Assembly (NCBI GenBank): GCA_907165065.1
Contig: OU015533.1
Span: 27,172,578 to 27,236,577, forward strand
From: Caprimulgus europaeus
Taxonomy: Eukaryota > Chordata > Aves > Caprimulgiformes > Caprimulgidae
Direction of reading: 5' to 3'
DNA: 64,000 nucleotides
In this document: positions 34,001 to 45,400 of the stretch, piece after piece
How positions within the stretch are numbered: the stretch's first letter is position 1
How the letters are laid out: each line of letters begins with the position of its first letter
Notes under the pieces: model-generated
Told to the model about the DNA's origin: nothing
Seen by the model: the letters and a program-made list of their open reading frames with translations, nothing else
Databases searched by the model: none
Program-made: the position numbers and the translations under genes

Positions 34001-37000
34001 AAAGTGGAAAGTAAATTTGGCAGCTATGATAATACTCTCCCCAGAGAATATCCTCTCCAAGTACTCCAGGAAGACTGTCATTTTAAGGGGTTTGACTCCT
34101 CAGGGATTCCAGATAGCCCTCATGAATAGATAGTTTGGAGTGGTAGAAACATTTCCTTGTAGCTTTAGGGAAACTGCATCCTACACAATTATTTCTAATG
34201 CAAGGTTTCTTTTTCACTCTGCTGTTGAAGGTATCTCTTGAGTACCTTACGAAATAGATGTAGGGGAGACAAGTGCTGGCCAGCCTGCTGCAGCGAGTTG
34301 TACTGTTCTTGTCATTCCCTGTCAGGAGCCCCAGATGTTGGCTGTCTGGAGCACTCGGCTGAAATGTGCTGGGGAAGCCCCCTAAATAAGGGAATTTTCT
34401 GATGCTTTGGACAAATCAGCCTTTCATTGCTTGGTTGGTCTAATAACCTTGGCTCCCCAGGGTTAGCTGGGCTATGTGGTCCCTTTCCCTAGAGTTGTGG
34501 GCCTGAATGGCTCAGTCTCCTGCACAGCTCCCAAAGCTCCTCATAGCACTGGAAAGAGAATTATAGCTTTCGGGGTCTTTTACTACACAGGACTTCAGCT
34601 TCTACCCCTGCCACTGCATACTGAATCAGTACAGCCTGCTGTGAACAGAGGTCACACTTTTCTCGGTCAAAAAGTAATGTTGCAAATACAGGAAGTAAGA
34701 AAACTGATTGCAGTTTGCAAAAAGATTTAATTTTCTGGATCCAGTCTTGTCTTGTTTTCTTCCCCAGTGTGTACCTGGGCAGTTTATTTCCTGACAACCT
34801 CAGAAGATGTTCAGCAGAAGCTCTACAAGGAGATGGACCATGTTCTTGGGAAGGGACCAATTACACATGAAAAAATCGAGCAGCTCAGGTGGGTCCCATG
34901 GAAGGAACTGCAGAGGAAGGTTATTTTATGTGGTGGGGACAGGGGTTTCATGTGTGGGAGCCTCATCCCCAGCCTACACTGGGCCAAGAGGAGGCATCCA
35001 AAAGCTACTCCCTTCAGGTAATCAATCATTTTAATGGTTTGATTCATGTTAGACATATTTAGAGAGAAGACATGGAAGTATCTTCTTTTCAAAGGGCCAC
35101 AGAACTGGGATGGTGACTGGTCAACAGCGTGCCTTTATTTTTCATGCATTGATTGGTGCAACTGAGTGTATTTTGTATTTGGACTAGTGTTGGAATTTCA
35201 GAAAGGCAGTATTGAGTATGTGAGTTTCTTGCTGCATTTTGTATGGGTGAGAGGTCCAGGAAAAGGGCTGGTGTGTGTATGCTTTTTATCAGAGTTAGTT
35301 TGATTTAAAATCTGAAAAAAATGCAGTGAAGAGAGATTTTTATAACCTTCCCTAAAAGCTGATAATGAGATTTAATGCTTCTTGCAAAGATGCTGGAACT
35401 CCTTGCCAGGAAAAAAAAAATGAAGTGCCTCAGTGTGGCTTGAGACAGCTCCAGGGGCAGACTGTGACCCTAAAGGCAGCAGGTGACCCAGTCCTCCTTG
35501 CTGCCACAAGGACGTGGACAAGCTTCTCTCTGGGGTGGTTAAACTAACCAAGTCGTCCTGGTTGCAGGTACTGTCGGCAAGTCCTGTGTGAGACGGTGCG
35601 AACAGCAAAGCTTACTCCCATTGCTGCACAGCTGCAGGAGCTGGAGGGCAGAGTTGACCAACATACTATCCCCAAAGAGGTAGGGCAGTACTGGGAGTAC
35701 TAGGCCACTTCCCTTTCCTGGAGGGGAATTTGCTGTTTCCTCTTCTTCCTCGGGAGGGGTGAGGCAGGAAGACCATTTCTTCTGACACTGTTGAACCTGA
35801 GCAGCTGCTCTGTTATCTGGAAGTACAATGTTGTTCAAGGTTTGCCCTGCATTTCCTCTGTGGGAGAGGCTCTGGGAATTCATGTTGTCTTCCTGAGCAG
35901 GTTTGCTTCCAATTCTGGGTCCACCAGGGATTAATCATCTTTTGAAGGGTCTTACGGGCTCAGTTGTGCATAAAAAGAGCATGATTTCAGGGCTGATTGT
36001 ATCCCCTATATTTCATACACAGAGGGGTACCTTCCATGGCAAAGAATAAAGTAGTCCATATATATATTCCAGCAAGAGTAGAGGAATGGGATCAGACCCT
36101 CTCTGGGCACCAACAATTGCAGCATGGTCCTTAGAAGTTAACATCCTAACATCTGGGCATGGATTATGAAAATCTGTAAATGAATATAACATGTTATCTT
36201 TTTAATCCACCTAATAAATACGAGTAGTCTACAGAATAATTGTCACCCAGCAGGGATGTGCAGAGGTGTCTTTCTACTTTGACATACATCTCCTATTTTC
36301 TTTGCAGACACTTGTGCTTTATGCTCTTGGTGTGATGCTGCAGGATAGTTCATCGTGGCCATTGCCATACAAGTATGTATACTCAAGACTTTTATTGCAA
36401 CTAATTAATTTCCTTTTTAAAATTAATATTCTTTAGATCTTAGAGCACAGCCTGTTTGGCTGCAGGGCCTGCCTTAAGTAGATTTTGGAGATTAAAGGGA
36501 ATCCATAAGAAAATAAGTTCATGAAGGTCTTGGTTTATTTGTCTCCATGGATGAGATTTTGGGGCAATTCATGTCATGATCCTCCCATGCTCCAGTCTGC
36601 ATGTGTGTGTGTGTTAAGAGTTTTTTATGTGCAATTTTTTTTGCACATACACACACACAGGTGCCCTGGCAAATGCTGATAAATTCTTTTCAAGGTTTTC
36701 TGTGAGAGAGAGACAGTGATTTGAATGGCTTTGGAATCACTGCTTGTCGTTATGAATAATGATGCAAGGGAGGAAACATCAGTCTGAAGTTTTGTTTTTT
36801 TCAGAGGGAAGGGAAATACTACCTCATTACTTCTACCTGTGAAAACAAAACTGGAACCAGGCCAGTATTTTGAAAGTTAAAGAAAAAAAATTGCTGTAGC
36901 TTCCTGTGGCCTCCAGGTGGCAAATATTAACATACATCTGACTTACTTCACTTGGGCTTGGAAAAAAATGTGGGTCAGTTATTCTAGACAGGGAGAAGAG

Positions 37001-38680
37001 ACAGCTGAGATTTAGGAGGATGAACTGAGCCTTTAGAACAGCACTTGCCCTCTCCTGCAAGTGTAGCTCTTATAAAAGGGTCAGGCATTGATGCACCGAT
37101 CTACGAGCACCTTAGCAGGGGTTACCCACTAGGATAGGACATGCACTGTGTTTAGGAAGGATCTGCGGAGGCCTCGTGGGAGGGACAGTGAGGACTGCTA
37201 TGAACACACTGTGTTTATTCCATGGAGAAGGAGGTTGAGGTTTAGCCTGAGGTGGATGTGTATTTCTGTGATGGAGATAGGAGATCAGCTCTTTGTGATC
37301 CCTTCACCAATCCACTGTGCAAAAATACTGTGTGTGGCTGTTTGCCCTCCCTGCTTTTTTGTGTTTTCTTTCCTATTACAACTTTTGTAATTTGCCACTT
37401 CAGGGGAAATGTAAGTTTGATGCTGCTTTTACTTGAGAGTCAGCACCCACATGCCTTTTCACCTTGATAGAAGCAGAGCTCTGGTGTTTAGGCAGGGAGC
37501 CAAAAGCTTGGAGTATAAGCAGAAATATTTAGTAGAAAGTGAAAGAGAATGGCCTTCCATCTATCAGATTTCCTATTAGGATTTTTGTTTAATATATTTA
37601 AATTGAATGATATTTTATTAGTCTCCCTGTGGTTAGTTCATTATGGGAGCCTTGTTTTAACTCATGCCAGTCCTGGATAATAGTTTTCTCACAGCCTCCA
37701 CCATCCTAAGGCTGGAAACCACTTTTCTCACTTGAATGAGTCACCAGCTACCCTCCTCCAGCACATACCCATATATACACCAGCTGCTTGAAGAGAAGGG
37801 TGAGGGGCAAGAAAAAAAAGGAAATATATTTGGAAGTGAGAGAGGAAGGGACACGGCGGGGGGGGGCGGGCAGAGAGAGCGAGACAAGTCGAATTGTGTG
37901 TTCTCTGGAAGGGAATAGAGGGCAGTTAGTAGCATCAGCTCAGCTGTGTACTCAAGCTAGACACCCGCTCCTGAGAGGTAATGCGTATTAGTTGCAGCCC
38001 TGTGTCACACTAACTCAGTTTATCAGCATTTTGACCAAGCTGGGACACAGCTGACCAGCTGGGAACAGATGGACTGAATGCACAGTTGCCTTCATATATC
38101 TGGGTGGAATTATCCAGCATGATTTAGAGAGAGCAAATTAGCAAGATTCTGTATGTCATTGCCAGTTTCTTACTCGTGTGTGTATGCACATGTACTCAGG
38201 GAAAGGATCCTGTGCCCGCACAGAAAGCCTCAGTGTATTTTGTCTTTCATAGGTTTGATCCAGAGAGATTCAGTGAGGAATCAGCCATGAAAAACCTCTC
38301 CCTGTTGGGTTTTTCAGGAAGCCAGGAGTGCCCGGAGTTGAGGTGAGCATAGGGAAGGAAGTGTGCGACTTTGGTGATAAATTTGTGCGACTCTGTGGCA
38401 GACAGGAGAGAAGGTGCTTTCAGCCTCTTCCTGTTACTCCTGAGGCAATCTGTCCAAGCTGGCAGTTGTCCTTTGGCAGATTTACATCATAGTGAGTTTT
38501 TTATTATTTTCTCCTGCCTCTTCCGTCAGGTTTGCCTATATGGTGGCTACAGTTCTGCTGAGTGTCCTGGTAAGGAAACTGTATCTCCATCCAGTGAAAG
38601 GACAAGTAATGGAGACCAAATATGAGCTGGTAACCTCACCAAAGGAAGAAGCCTGGATAACGGTGTCTAAGAGAAGCTAA
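24701..38680 (+). CDS. CYP20A1: CYP20A1, orphan cytochrome P450 family 20, complete
   Basis: Coding exons: 24701-24772, 25422-25471, 25559-25725, 29874-30019, 30706-30873, 31569-31647, 32792-32907, 33312-33366, 34768-34888, 35568-35679, 36308-36372, 38253-38342, 38530-38680 (TAA). They total 1392 nt, giving 463 residues; human CYP20A1 has 462. Exon 1 encodes a hydrophobic N-terminal anchor ([20 protein letters not shown]), predicting ER-type membrane insertion. The K-helix ExxR is present (E333-T-V-R336) and FDPERF (385-390) matches the PERF motif. The haem loop is [11 protein letters not shown] with Cys410 as the presumed thiolate ligand; it lacks the canonical Arg two residues before and Gly two after, as I recall for the human protein. 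The I-helix region ([10 protein letters not shown]) lacks the acid-Thr pair. No substrate is firmly established. All introns are GT-AG; intron 7 has an unusual GTCTGT donor. Confidence 0.96.
25743..25937 (+). mobile_element. CR1 LINE 3' fragment just after the CYP20A1 exon 3 donor
   Basis: A 5'-truncated CR1 copy recognised by CTTCTTCACTGAAAGGGTTGG, GGCTGCCTGGGGAGGTGGTTG, GGTTGGACTTGATCTCAAAG and the terminal GATTCTATGATT. It begins about 18 bp downstream of the exon 3 splice donor at 25726. It differs from the copies at 5.9 and 26.7 kb and looks like another CR1 subfamily. Confidence 0.9.
26704..26968 (+). mobile_element. CR1 LINE 3' fragment in CYP20A1 intron 3
   Basis: A roughly 260-bp truncated copy with GATAGGACAAGGGGCAGTGG, AGGAGGTTCCGCTTAAACTT, GGCACTGGGACAGGCTGCCC and the tail GACATTCTGTGATTCTGT. 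Reading frames on it (70-101 codons on both strands) are repeat-derived, not genes. The end is well defined; the start is approximate. Confidence 0.92.
36602..36659. repeat. Hairpin-forming (TG)n / (AC)n inverted repeat
   Basis: A (TG)6 tract at 36602-36613 faces an (AC)5A tract at 36649-36659. Between them ATGTGCAA (36627-36634) and TTGCACAT (36641-36648) form a perfect 8-bp stem with a six-T loop. The element lies in CYP20A1 intron 11. Confidence 0.8.
37848..37870 (+). repeat. G-rich tract with quadruplex potential
   Basis: GGG, a 7-nt loop, nine G residues, C, then GGG fit a G3N1-7 quadruplex pattern on the CYP20A1 sense strand. It sits within about 130 bp of purine-rich sequence in intron 11. 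Confidence 0.55.
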
Positions 38681-38885
38681 TAGCAAGCAAAACAAGGGGC
38701 TAAAAGTGCCAGCAGTGAAGTTCTGAGCAAGGGTCTTAGGGGAAATCATGCTGGCATCACACTGACTCAGCCAAGGAATTTTACATCCGGGTCTTGTTAC
38801 CTTCCATGTTCTTAACCACATACCTCTCTTGGGTACTTTTTCTAACTCAAACAGTAGTCATATTAAAGTAGATTTAATCCATATG
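38681..38885 (+). other. CYP20A1: CYP20A1 3'UTR (minimal)
   Basis: After the TAA at 38678-38680 the first poly(A)-type hexamer is ATTAAA at 38862-38867. Longer forms could use AATAAA at 39252-39257, 39356-39361 or 39415-39420. The true end cannot be decided from sequence alone. Confidence 0.45.
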
Positions 38886-39210
38886 CCTTTTTTACATTTG
38901 CTTTTGGCTCTCTGGCCAAATCATTGCAAAGGAAGCAACAAAGCCTTGCAGTGATATATGTATGAACTGTTGGGTGCCAGCTAGTCAGAGACCAGACCTC
39001 TGGTTAATCCAGCCCCTTTCCAACAGCAGCCAGAGCTGGATGAGAGTGCCTCTCATCCAGTGGAATGCTTCTTCGTGGATCTTAGCTAGATAAGACTCTG
39101 GAGACACAAGGACAAACCCTATCTCTTTATATAGGTATTTTTATTCAAAGTGTCTTTCCTTCCCTTGAGCTATAGTTATAACTGTCAAGAAGAGCAGATA
39201 CATCTTGTGA

Positions 39211-39256
39211 GAAGTATGTGTGAGTGTGTGTGAGTGAGAGAGAAAGAGAGAAATAA
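39211..39256. repeat. (TG)n/(GA)n simple repeat
   Basis: An interrupted TGTGAG, GTGTGTGTG, then GAGAGAGAAAGAGAG run just downstream of CYP20A1. The open frames across it on the minus strand are low complexity and not supported as genes. Confidence 0.7.
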
Positions 39257-39420
39257 AAGTGGGGCGGGAATTGCACCACCGGTTCTCTTTGTAATCTTGC
39301 CACATTATGGGATTGCAAGAGAAAGAATGACTGAGAAATGCTCGTATACCAAGAGAATAAAATTGGTTTGGCCCCTGAGAGAACAGAAGCATCAATAATA
39401 ATATAATGAAATGAAATAAA

Positions 39421-42400
39421 CCCACAGAACAAAGACCTGAGAAAGGGATTCTCTATCCTGACAGTTCTGAGAGCAGTGTCTAATCTAATCAGCATCAGAA
39501 ATTGATGACAGATGCTTGCAATTCATTCAGCACTGGGTCGGCATGAGACTGGTCATGCAAATACTGGAAAGGGAGAGTGCTGATTTTATAGGGCTCTGGA
39601 TTAGTGTTATACTTAATAACTTAAAAGCCTTTCAAAGAATCCTTTTCCTCCTCCAAAACGGGTGCCAGCCAAAGCAGCATTGCATTCCACATGCTCATAA
39701 GCTTTTCCCTGCTTTTTCTTTCTCTTTTGGCCATTGTAGGCCAGCTCCTGAAAGATTTTTTCAGAGCCTCACTGAACAGCTTTCAAGGCAGGAAAACCTA
39801 CCTGCTGTCTCATTGGAGTAAGTTCCATCTGACTTCCTTTTCAGGTTGTGTTTCTCCTCTCCCTGCCCCATAGGATCACCCTTTACCTGATCTTTAGAAG
39901 TCTTTTCCCTATAAACCTGACTTCTCTGTTAGCTCCCGATCCGAGCCCTCTTCTCACCCAAAAGCTGTGTGGTGGTAATTGAGGTGTTGTTCACCCTGCA
40001 GCTGTGCATGCCTGACCTGCTTTTGCACACAGCTAGCGATGCACCAAGAGCAGGCCAGAAGTGTGTGGCTCCCATTAGAGCTACTTTCTACTGCCTCTGC
40101 AGACAGGACACAGTTTACATAAGGACACATACCTGGCAGCTGCAATTCCGATTTCTACAGACATCATTCCTTGCACTGTCACCTTCCAGGTCAGAAAACC
40201 TGCTGCTTTTATAAAAATGTTTTGGCTCTTGTATTTCTGGTGAGTGCCAGCCTGAATGCAGTCCTGTCAGCCTTTATGGGGTTAACATCTGATGCCAGCT
40301 TCTGTGGGCGCTAGACAAAGAAAATTCTGCTCTTGGGTTTAACGTGTCAGCTCAGCTTTTGGTGGAGCTGTAGAGATTCAGGTCCCCCCCCGGTGCAGTT
40401 TGTGTTGGGTGAGAGGTGAGACAGAGATACTATTCTACAGTTTTTTTGTCTGCTGGGCAGAAAAAGAAGGGTTGTGCAGTTCAGCTTGCTGCCTCTGTTA
40501 CGTTGATTTTTATAATGAACTGCAAGAAAGCTCTTGCTAATCCAACCTCCATTTAACTGAAGGTTGGTCATGTCCCCAGATGGCAATTCATGTTAGACTT
40601 TGCCTCACTGCTTATGCAAAAAGGATTGGTTTTCTTGAAGGTTGCAGATGTTTCCTAAACCTTCTGGAGAAAGCAGTGTGGTAAAGGATTTTGCTTTAAA
40701 GCATGCCTGATGCGCAGAGGAGGCAAAATGGAGGCTAAGTTATTGCCTTCTTGGGAAAAAAATGGTAGAATAGCTCTGTCCCTGCTAGGAACCAGACAAG
40801 GAATAGCTGACTGCCATATAATTGAGTGGCTAACATCTGCTTTCTTATAGCCATGTGGTAGGAGTGAAGCTTTCAGACACCAGAAAAGCTTCCCAAGAGT
40901 AATTGCTCAGACTTGTGTTACAGTATTTCTCTGCCTTGCTGGAGCTGTACAGGCCAACTTCCTTGAAACAGCCCTTCCCCAGTTACAGGGATAAAAAATG
41001 GGAGTAATTCCGTATGATTAGTTACAAATTTTCTGTCAGTCTGCACAGATATTGCATCCCATAAGACTGTACTCTCAGTCCAGGCCACTAACCAAGCATG
41101 TTACAGGTGTCCGTAGCACAATATGAGAGAAGAACACGGCCCCAAGTGCTGGAGAAAGCCAATGATTAGTGTGTGTTTGCTCAAAACTGCTGTCAAAAAC
41201 CACTCCAGCTCATCAGTTAAGGAAATGTGTTGAGTGTGGAGGGAAAGGAGGTGGGTAAGGAGCTCTCAAGCGTTTGTTATGCACTGCTCCAAGTGACAAT
41301 GAGGTCACGGCCACGTTGTTTGCTGGTCTGTAAATTCCCATTCCTCACTCTATGTGTGTCAGTCATTTCAAACAGCCTAGCTATCAAGATTTAGTGCAAC
41401 ATTCATCAGCCCAACTGTGGATCTTTTTCTTGTGCAGCAAACCCCCTTTTTTCTATGGGAATGTTCATGGATCAGAGTGTTCTCATGAAGTTTTAATATG
41501 TTTTGATTGGAAGCTTGAAATACCAGTTTTGTCCCATTTCTCCCCTCACCACTTGTCTGGCATGCACTATTAGCTGTTTCTTTTTTGGCCTGGTTTCCTA
41601 AGGAAGACTTGTGTTTGTAGAGCACACCCCCCTCCTCACTTATGTTTGGCCATTTTTCCCTTTCTCTTCTCACAAGAAACAATTCCTGAGCCCTTGAGCA
41701 AAATCAGCTGCTTTTGACAGGGGCTGGGGTTTGAAATCTCAACACTGTTATGTTCCTCCAAATTTTGGCGGGGGGGGGAGGGAAGATGACTGGGCATAGG
41801 GAATCTATGCTAGATGTGTCATGAGATTACAGCCAAAGCATTGTTAGATGCCAGCCTGTGGAAAAGCCTGAGTCAGCACCTGCAATGTAGCAGATAGCCA
41901 GTATTGACTCTGGGCTCAGGAGTCCAGTCAGTAGAGAATAGGGTTTTGACAGTCCTGCTGCTCAGACCCACACACTAGGGACACATCTAAGGCCCAGAGA
42001 TCCCTTCTGGCTGTAATGTGAGAATTGCAACCTGTGGAAAAAAATGCCTTAGTCTAGGAACAAAACCAAGAGGAGGAGGTTGCTTCTGTAATATAGGGAA
42101 TTATTGCTTTTTATGCTTCATATTTCTGCTCTACACCAGAAAGCTACTTCTCAGATTCCACAGGATGGTTTCGAGAAGCATACAGAAAAGCTACAATTTC
42201 ATTCCTTGGACTATTAGTGTAGAACAAGCTTCTGCAGAGGGTTACAAACTCATAGAAGGTAGGAGGCTAAATATATCTCTCTGCCTATGCAACCTGCTGC
42301 TCTCAGAAGCAGGCAGCCAGCACAGGTGCCAGGAGCAGTCAGGCCATCACTAATTGATTGTCATGGCTGTTCCTGGCTGAGAAAGCCTTATACTTTTGCC

Positions 42401-45400
42401 CCTTGTACTGCTGGCAACTGGTGAGCCAATTGTTAACATAACTTCAAGCAGAGCAGACAGCTTATTGAGCTAGCCTTCCACTACTTCCAAAATATCCATG
42501 AATGGTGTTACCTCTAGATTTTAATTAACCTGGGCTGCATATAGAGCCATTACTGCAAATTAGTAATATCCTTCTCCCATTCCCAGCAGTTTAAGGATTT
42601 GCTGGTAATAGCTGTGGCATGCAGCACAGAGTTGAGATCTGTATGTTTTATTTTTCATCATTAAATGGAAAGGATGATTTTGGCAACTTCTGACCTGCTT
42701 GCTGCAAAAGTAAATGTTTTTTATTGGGCAGAGTAGACATTTGCTGATTTAAAATACCTTGGGCAGCATTCATGCCAGCTCCTCCATATAGCTATGCATA
42801 TATGAACCTGGGGCTGCTGTCAATCCAAACTAGGAAAACAATGTTATCTATCTCACCTGCATAGTTTGTTTGTGAGCATTTGGTGCTGTTAACTCAAAGG
42901 TAAGTAGCATTGCCTTCTCACTCTGTCTCAGGTACTATGCACACATTCTCACTGACAGCAGGAGATACCTGTAGAGAGTCTAACCCGTCAGTAGGGCCAG
43001 GTTAGACCTTCCCAAGGTTTCTGTTAATGCTACAGAAAGGGCTCCCTAACATTGACCCATGGATATAGATCCTGATCAGCAAAGTGAAGTCTACAGTTTA
43101 TTGGCTTCCTTTCTGTGCTCAGATCTTCTTGTAGCTTTGGGGCAAAAGGAATCAGGTAGAGCAGTGCCTTCATGAAAGCACTTTGAGCATGCAGGACTTC
43201 ACCCACTTCCCTACTCCTTTTATCAGGAGTGGCAGGGAAGGGGAAAAAAGGCTTCTATTGGGAAAGAATGTCTTCATCACTCATGGGTTATGCCACCAGG
43301 AAGTGGAACTGTTGTAATTACTGTGGCAGCTCTTTCTGCTTCTTCCCATTTGTCTGAAGGAGGAGTAACTGGATAATATTCCAGGCATCTTTCTCTGGAG
43401 TCTGAGAGTATGTACCCATCTTGGCATCTCTCTCTAGTTGAGCTCAGGACTGGTTTTTAGCAATCACTTTTCAACTAAACAAAAGGCCTGTTTGACATCT
43501 TCTAGGATTCAATGCCAGGATTTTGGTGGTAGCAGACGGGAAAGAGGAACTACCACATGTAGGGAAAAAAAAGATGAAGAAAATGTTCCTCACATATGGA
43601 GGGTGGAGAAGGAGAGGAGATAAGAGTTTCCATGGCAACATTTCTTGAAGATAAGTATTTTTAAATCTGTGTGAATTTTAGCATTCAAAACACAGTTGTG
43701 TTTCCCACAAAAAGATCTGGGGGAGGGCTGGAGTGGAAAGAATTTTTTCCCCTACTTTTGAGGTCATTCCCGTTTCTTTTACAGAGGAGCCTGAACCCAA
43801 GATAAATGAAGTATGTGTGATTGCTCTGGTGTTAATGCTCCTGTAAAGAAAAGCCTTGCTTCCAGGAGGCAAAAAGCATCAGTCATAGTTCTGTATCTGC
43901 ACCAACATCTCTGGCACAAGCACTTGATCATCTCTTTAATGGGAAAAGTAGTTTAAATAGATCAGTGCTAGGCCAGTAAAAAATCACAAGGACAAATATT
44001 GCAGGATTCTACATTAAAACCAGTGTAACTTAGAGCAAAATCTTAATTGTAATTGACATACAGATAAGTGATAGCAATGGTGATAAAGTAGCTGAGGCCT
44101 TTTGCCTTGGCCAAAGACAAGAGGATGCAGAACTGAAAGGGCAGAGGAAGCAGGTAAGATATGTCCCTGATAAGTGTCTCTGTTACCTTGATGGCAGTGA
44201 AACATGGCTGCAGGTGGGCAAGTGATGCTCCAATTACACTATTAGGCAGGAAAAGTTTGCTTTTTACATGGGCTGTCAGTACTGGGGCCACCTCTGAACC
44301 TCTGAAGCTTCTCTGCGCCAGTCTCTGCAGTGCTGAGCTCCTCTCGGGCACTGGCACGCTTTGCTCCCACCTCTCTGCTGGCATCCAGGCAGGTCAGCTC
44401 TGTCACAAGCCTAGCAGTGAGACATCCAATGCTGTGCCTGCTTGGCTGCCAACTTTCTAGTCTCACCAAAAAAGGCTTTTCTTTTTTAACAGTCGCTTCC
44501 AGCTCAGTAATGACTCAGACACTGCAGCAAGGGTAAAGCGATCATCTTCCCCTTCAAAGCTTTACGACAGAAAGCCCTGGGTATCCTCTCTTAAAGAGCG
44601 CTTGCTGGGTCCAGCCATCAGCTGGATTCAGTTCTTTATTTAACTGATGGAATGAGATGCTCCAGCACTGCTGCGTACCTGCTGGCTCAGAGGCTGTGTT
44701 TCAGTAATAGGCTAAATGATTCCTACAAGTACTTTGTGTTCAGAAGCCTTGGGAAGGGGAGGCTGGGAGGGAGTTATTAGTCACGTATTGGGTGCTGTTC
44801 ACCCATTAAGGCTCATCCCCTGACCAAATTTCTCTAGGCCATGAATCTAGGAAAGGAACAAAAATCTATTTGAACAGTAAGAAGAAAATAGTAAGTAATA
44901 TTTGGTCATTTACCTTTTGGGGTGAGGGAGGGGAAGCAAATAGGGGTGTCTGAAAAAGCAAAGTTCATATTGTCAAACAGTGGAAAGTGGCACTTGGTAG
45001 CATTGTTTCATGTTGGCTGAGACCCTGGTACAGAATAAGCAAGGCTCAGATCTAGCTACTTTATTACCCTTGTCAACTTCCCTACATCTCCATTGACAAA
45101 GCCTACCAGCAACATGGAAAAAAGCTGCACTTTTCATGTCACTGTTGGATCCTCTATTGAAATTCACTTTTTCAGATACATTATTTTTAATTCTGGGAAT
45201 AGAATTCATGCCCTGATGTCAGTACTAACTTGAAAATTCATACTATGGCTTTGTAGTTTCTTGGACTGAAAAGCAACTGACTTGCTCATGCAGGGCTTGT
45301 TAGCTGTGAGTTATTGATTTTATACGTCATATTTATTTCATCCCTTCCTTTACGATCATTGTGGTATTTTGTGCTGCACACTGATGCTCTAGCTCCATGC

